From contig JAHEYM010000031.1 in NCBI GenBank assembly GCA_023251595.1, forward strand, positions 1 to 15,764: a stretch of 15,764 bases of DNA, in the 5' to 3' direction. This document shows positions 13,226 through 15,764 of this stretch, piece after piece; within the stretch, counting starts at the first letter, position 1; the number at the start of each line of letters is the position of its first letter. Both the position numbers and the translations under genes were made by a program. The notes under the pieces are model-generated. The model was not told the DNA's origin. It worked only from the letters and a program-made list of their open reading frames with translations, and made no database searches. This stretch comes from Bacteroidota bacterium. GTDB taxonomy: Bacteria > Bacteroidota > Bacteroidia > AKYH767-A > JABDAW01.

Positions 13226-14658
13226 TTAATCATTTTTTTAAAATCCCCCCCCTTTGGGGGGCAGGGGGGCAACGAGGCGGCTTTGCAGCTTTGCCGGCAT
13301 CTATTTCATTTTTTCACTCTTTCACTCTTTCATTCTTTCATTCTTTCACTTTTCCCCTCTTTCTTCGCTCTGTTTCTGTTTCTCTATTCGTTATTCTTTG
13401 TTCTCTCAACTTTGCGTTCGCCGGCAACGGTCTCTCCGACGATCCCGATCCAGGTCCAAACGGTGTGGATACTAAACTGATCAAAGCATTGATGAACGCG
13501 CATCCTGAAATGTTTGCCGATATCATGAAAATGGCTGTTCAGCGTGAAGTTCAAATTATATATACGCAGATTAATCGTGATAAAGATAACAAACCAACCC
13601 TCACAAAATATTCTTTCCGTCTCGATCCGACACAGTATTTCTATCCTGCCAGCACCGTTAAACTAGCCACACTCGCTACGGCGCTTGAGAAAATAAATCG
13701 CATGGGAATTCCCGGCTTTACAAAATACAGTCGGATGGAAATAGACAGCGCATACGATTGTCAGACTCCGGTAAAATACGACAGCACTTCCGAAACCAAG
13801 TACGCTTCACTCGCGAATTATATTAAGAAAATTCTTCTCATCAGTAATAACGATGCATACAATCGTGTATATGAATTCTGCGGACAGGAATATTTAAATA
13901 AACGTTTGTGGGAATTAGGTTACCCTACAATCCGTATCCTCACGCGATTCTTTTCTACCTGCGATACGCTCTCGAATCGCTATACTCCGCCCATGCGTTT
14001 TTTTGATGGAAAGGGTAAGATTGTGTATCAGCAACCGATGGCATATAATCCGGTTCAATTCAAAAATCCTTTGGGTGTGGTGAAAAAAGGGTTAGGATAT
14101 ATGGATGGATGGGGAAGAATAATCAAACAACCAAAAGACTGGACGTACGGAAATTATTTTTGCCTCGAAGATATTCACGATATACTCGTCTCCCTGATTT
14201 TTCCTCAATGCGTTCCGAAAGAAAAACGTTTTCTGCTCACCGACGATGATTTTAAGTTTATTCACAAATATATGTCGCTTTATCCACGCGAGTGCGAGTT
14301 TCCGCAGTACTGTCCCGAAGATGGTTATATAGATAGTTGGAAAAAATATCTCTTCTACGGTACGATGAAGAACTATATAGATAATGATAAGATGCGAATC
14401 TTCAATATTGTGGGACAAGCCTGGGGTTATTTAACAGACGTGGCATATATCTGCGACTTCGAATCGAAAACCGAATTCTTTCTTGCTGCAACTATATACA
14501 CAAACAACAAACCGATTCTCGATGGCAAATATGAAAACGAGAAAGTAGGTTTCCCTTTTCTCGCCAATCTCGGACAATTAATTTACCTGTATGAAAAAAA
14601 TCGTAAAAAAGCTTTTTTGCCAAACCTAGATGAATTTAAAGTACAGGGGAACAATTAG
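13222..14658 (+). CDS. Exported class A beta-lactamase-like serine hydrolase (478 aa)
   Basis: After a signal peptide ending AFA (residue 67), the mature protein has the SxxK motif S144-T-V-K147 in YPASTVKLATLATALEK and an SxN-type motif S208-N-N-D in LISNNDAYNRVYEF. This places it in the Beta-lactamase2/serine hydrolase fold group, where Ser acts as nucleophile. The third motif, normally K-T/V/S-G before the terminal strand, would be at NIVG (residues 395-398) in FNIVGQAWGYLTDVAYI, with Ile where Lys is expected. Activity is therefore uncertain; an esterase or peptidase role, or a non-catalytic one, is possible, and beta-lactam resistance cannot be assumed. The start at 13222 overlaps the previous stop as ATGA. 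TTG at 13291 is an alternative that would leave out the C8 tract. Both starts lie upstream of an octamer array. Confidence 0.8.
   Translation: MINHFFKIPPLWGAGGQRGGFAALPASISFFHSFTLSFFHSFTFPLFLRSVSVSLFVILCSLNFAFAGNGLSDDPDPGPNGVDTKLIKALMNAHPEMFADIMKMAVQREVQIIYTQINRDKDNKPTLTKYSFRLDPTQYFYPASTVKLATLATALEKINRMGIPGFTKYSRMEIDSAYDCQTPVKYDSTSETKYASLANYIKKILLISNNDAYNRVYEFCGQEYLNKRLWELGYPTIRILTRFFSTCDTLSNRYTPPMRFFDGKGKIVYQQPMAYNPVQFKNPLGVVKKGLGYMDGWGRIIKQPKDWTYGNYFCLEDIHDILVSLIFPQCVPKEKRFLLTDDDFKFIHKYMSLYPRECEFPQYCPEDGYIDSWKKYLFYGTMKNYIDNDKMRIFNIVGQAWGYLTDVAYICDFESKTEFFLAATIYTNNKPILDGKYENEKVGFPFLANLGQLIYLYEKNRKKAFLPNLDEFKVQGNN
13245..13269. repeat. C8/G6/G6 repeat within the hydrolase coding start
   Basis: C8 (13245-13252), TTT, G6 (13256-13261), CA and G6 (13264-13269) form a hairpin-capable element related to 4350-4373. 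If translation begins at 13222, these homopolymers are in the reading frame at residues about 8-16, where slippage would shift the frame. Confidence 0.75.
13312..13351 (+). repeat. Octanucleotide array inside the hydrolase signal peptide
   Basis: There are five 8-base units: TTTCACTC twice, TTTCATTC twice, then TTTCACTT. Read in frame they give the near-exact 8-residue repeat SFFHSFTL / SFFHSFTF. The unit is the same as in 12039-12086. A change of one unit would shift the hydrolase frame. Confidence 0.85.
13391..13406 (+). repeat. 16-base word shared inverted with uvrA
   Basis: TTATTCTTTGTTCTCT occurs here, in the signal peptide coding region of the hydrolase, and as its exact reverse complement at 15591-15606 inside uvrA. 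An exact 16-base match between two unrelated coding regions points to a dispersed repeat. Confidence 0.65.
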
Positions 14659-14670
14659 GAATTACGAATT

Positions 14671-14703
14671 CCATCCAATCTGCGTCATCAGCGTTCCATT
14701 TTT
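14671..14703 (+). repeat. Dispersed repeat family A, copy 5
   Basis: CCATCCAATCTGCGTC, then ATCAGCGTTCCATTTTTC. It lies 12 bases after the hydrolase stop codon and before the uvrA promoter, in the same orientation as all other copies. Confidence 0.75.
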
Positions 14704-14767
14704 CAACTTTGTAGAATTGCTTGAAAGATTCAGATAGTTCACGTCTCTACACCTGCCCCAGAATAGT

Positions 14768-14775
14768 TATCTTTG
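14768..14775 (+). promoter_or_regulatory. Probable -7 element of the uvrA promoter
   Basis: TATCTTTG fits TAnnTTTG and lies 7 bases before the uvrA ATG, which would give an almost leaderless mRNA. No TTTG is found 19-21 bases upstream. No SOS-type operator is recognisable to me. Confidence 0.45.
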
Positions 14776-14782
14776 CTCAGTC

Positions 14783-15764
14783 ATGAACATTCCCGAATAC
14801 GAGAAAACTGTCGCTGCTGCCGATCCGCGTAAATTCATTATTATCAAGGGTGCAAAGGTACATAATCTGCAGAATCTTACCGTCGCAATCCCTCGTAATC
14901 AGTTGACGGTTATCACGGGTCTTTCGGGCTCCGGGAAATCTTCTCTCGCGTTTCATACACTTTTTGCCGAGGGACAACGTCGTTATGTGGAAAGTCTCTC
15001 TGCGTATGCCCGACAATTTCTTGGCAGAATGCAGAAACCGGATGTAGATTTTATTCATGGCATCTCGCCCGCCATTGCAATCGAACAAAAAGTAAATACA
15101 CATAATCCGAGATCTACTGTCGGCACTTCTTCCGAAATATATGATTATTTAAAATTGTTATTCGCCCGAATCGGAAAAACTTATTCTCCTATATCAGGTA
15201 ATTTGGTGAAACGACATTCTGTTACGGATGTCGTTAATTTTGTTCAGCAATTACCGGAGAAAACGACAGTTACTTTTCTTTGTCCGCTTATGCCTACTGC
15301 AGGGCGTTCTCTGAAAGATGAATTAAATGTTCTTGCGCTCAAAGGTTTTTCAAGAGTGAAGATTGATGGTGAAATTTGTCGGATTGATGAGCAGATGACC
15401 CGCCTTCGTGAACAAGTTCACTTCGGCGGGCGAAGGAAAAATAACAGCAATATATATATAGTTGTCGATCGGATTGTTACGGAGACCGCAAGCGAAGATC
15501 AGGCGGCACGTACCGGAGATTCAGTACAGACTTGCTTCAATGAAGGAAACGGTGATTGCGTGGTATCGGTTATCAAAGTGAATAGAGAACAGAGAACAAA
15601 GAATAAAGAAGACTTGCCCGCCGAAGCTTTAGCGAAGGAGGAAACACTCCACACATTTTCCAATCGCTTTGAATTGGATGGAATGACCTTCGAAGAACCC
15701 TCCGAACATCTTTTCAGTTTTAATAATCCCTACGGTGCCTGCAAGACCTGTGAAGGGTTTGGAA
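14783..15764 (+). CDS. uvrA: UvrABC system protein A, N-terminal part (327 codons, runs off the window)
   Basis: This is the damage-recognition ATPase of nucleotide excision repair; a UvrA dimer loads UvrB at lesions. The frame is open from the ATG at 14783 to the window end, about one third of the usual 920-960 residues. It shows the first Walker A motif GLSGSGKSS (46-54), RRYVESLSAYARQFLG (66-81), the signature ISPAIAIEQKVNTHNPRSTVGT (94-115) and the first zinc cysteine pair C320-K-T-C323 in NPYGACKTCEGFG. Two peptides are unlike the family and fall on repeats: residues 206-216 (TRLREQVHFGG) from a 32-base palindrome, and residues about 268-286 (REQRTKNKEDLP..) from two further repeats. The frame is kept through both. 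A -7 element lies just upstream. Confidence 0.97.
   Translation, partial: MNIPEYEKTVAAADPRKFIIIKGAKVHNLQNLTVAIPRNQLTVITGLSGSGKSSLAFHTLFAEGQRRYVESLSAYARQFLGRMQKPDVDFIHGISPAIAIEQKVNTHNPRSTVGTSSEIYDYLKLLFARIGKTYSPISGNLVKRHSVTDVVNFVQQLPEKTTVTFLCPLMPTAGRSLKDELNVLALKGFSRVKIDGEICRIDEQMTRLREQVHFGGRRKNNSNIYIVVDRIVTETASEDQAARTGDSVQTCFNEGNGDCVVSVIKVNREQRTKNKEDLPAEALAKEETLHTFSNRFELDGMTFEEPSEHLFSFNNPYGACKTCEGFG
15399..15430. repeat. 32-base palindrome inserted in frame in uvrA
   Basis: The structure is CCCGCC-TTC-GTGAAC-AA-GTTCAC-TTC-GGCGGG: two 6-base paired blocks on each side, separated by unpaired TTC and closed by an AA loop. It encodes residues 206-216 of UvrA. The outer blocks are shared with the element at 15613-15641 (CCCGCCGAAG). 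Confidence 0.8.
15583..15641. repeat. Double repeat insertion in uvrA
   Basis: The first half (15583-15608) contains AGAGAACAAAGAATAA, the reverse complement of 13391-13406. The second half (15613-15641) is GCCCGCCGAAGCTTTAGCG followed by AAGGAGG. Its reverse complement, CCTTCGCTAAAGCTTCGGCG, is a repeat type I know from other Bacteroidota genomes. Together they encode about 20 residues placed just before HTFSNRFELDGMTF. Confidence 0.7.

Noticed and set aside
13222..14658. Calling the hydrolase a true beta-lactamase resistance gene
   Set aside because: The fold motifs SxxK and SxN are present, but the KTG-like lysine is not seen and the family has many non-lactamase members. The sequence does not support a resistance role.
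14777..15103. Minus-strand open frame over the start of uvrA
   Set aside because: It is the complement of strongly conserved UvrA codons. The plus-strand frame is certain.

Overview
The window looks like chromosomal DNA of an uncultured or little-studied member of the Bacteroidota. Three things point there. Two or three promoters fit the Bacteroidota sigma pattern TTTG-N19/20-TAnnTTTG. Start sites lack obvious strong Shine-Dalgarno sequences. The protein set is typical: a membrane-anchored LytM/M23 peptidase, lipoproteins with a Cys at about residue 27, a multi-PAS sensor, a DUF2683-like small protein, and AlaRS and UvrA of that lineage. I saw no tRNA, rRNA, CRISPR array, transposase or phage gene.

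Layout. Positions 1-5004 are read on the minus strand: a lipoprotein of unknown function (62-772), then alaS (1657-4320) with a second lipoprotein 20 bases downstream (1070-1636), then a repeat-filled spacer (4321-4806) and a small DUF2683-like gene (4807-5004). Around 5005-5263 two divergent Bacteroidota promoters drive the small gene leftward and an M23 peptidase gene rightward (5264-6235, TTG start). A convergent PAS sensor gene (6348-8987, minus) ends right at a short tandem repeat. Its upstream spacer carries a 22-base perfect palindrome and a possible 47-codon ORF that overlaps an APC amino-acid permease (9246-10577) by ATGA. From 10653 to 14658 three genes overlap stop-to-start: two tandem paralogs of an unknown secreted family, then a class A beta-lactamase-like serine hydrolase. 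The 5' part of uvrA (14783 to the window end) closes the window.

The genes do not form one recognisable new pathway, and I found no defence island or biosynthetic cluster. The unusual layer is a dense population of short dispersed repeats of several families: a repeat containing TCTGCGTYATCWGCGTTC, GC-rich palindromes, CCCTTCGACAGGCTCAGGG, C-tract/G-tract elements, and octamer and heptamer arrays. They fill the spacers, supply or abut stop codons, and have entered reading frames. AlaRS and UvrA, both essential or core enzymes, carry in-frame repeat-encoded peptides. Three consecutive or nearby secreted proteins have N-termini translated from repeats, two of them through octanucleotide arrays that could shift frame if copy number changed. 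I regard that as the part of the window most worth following up.
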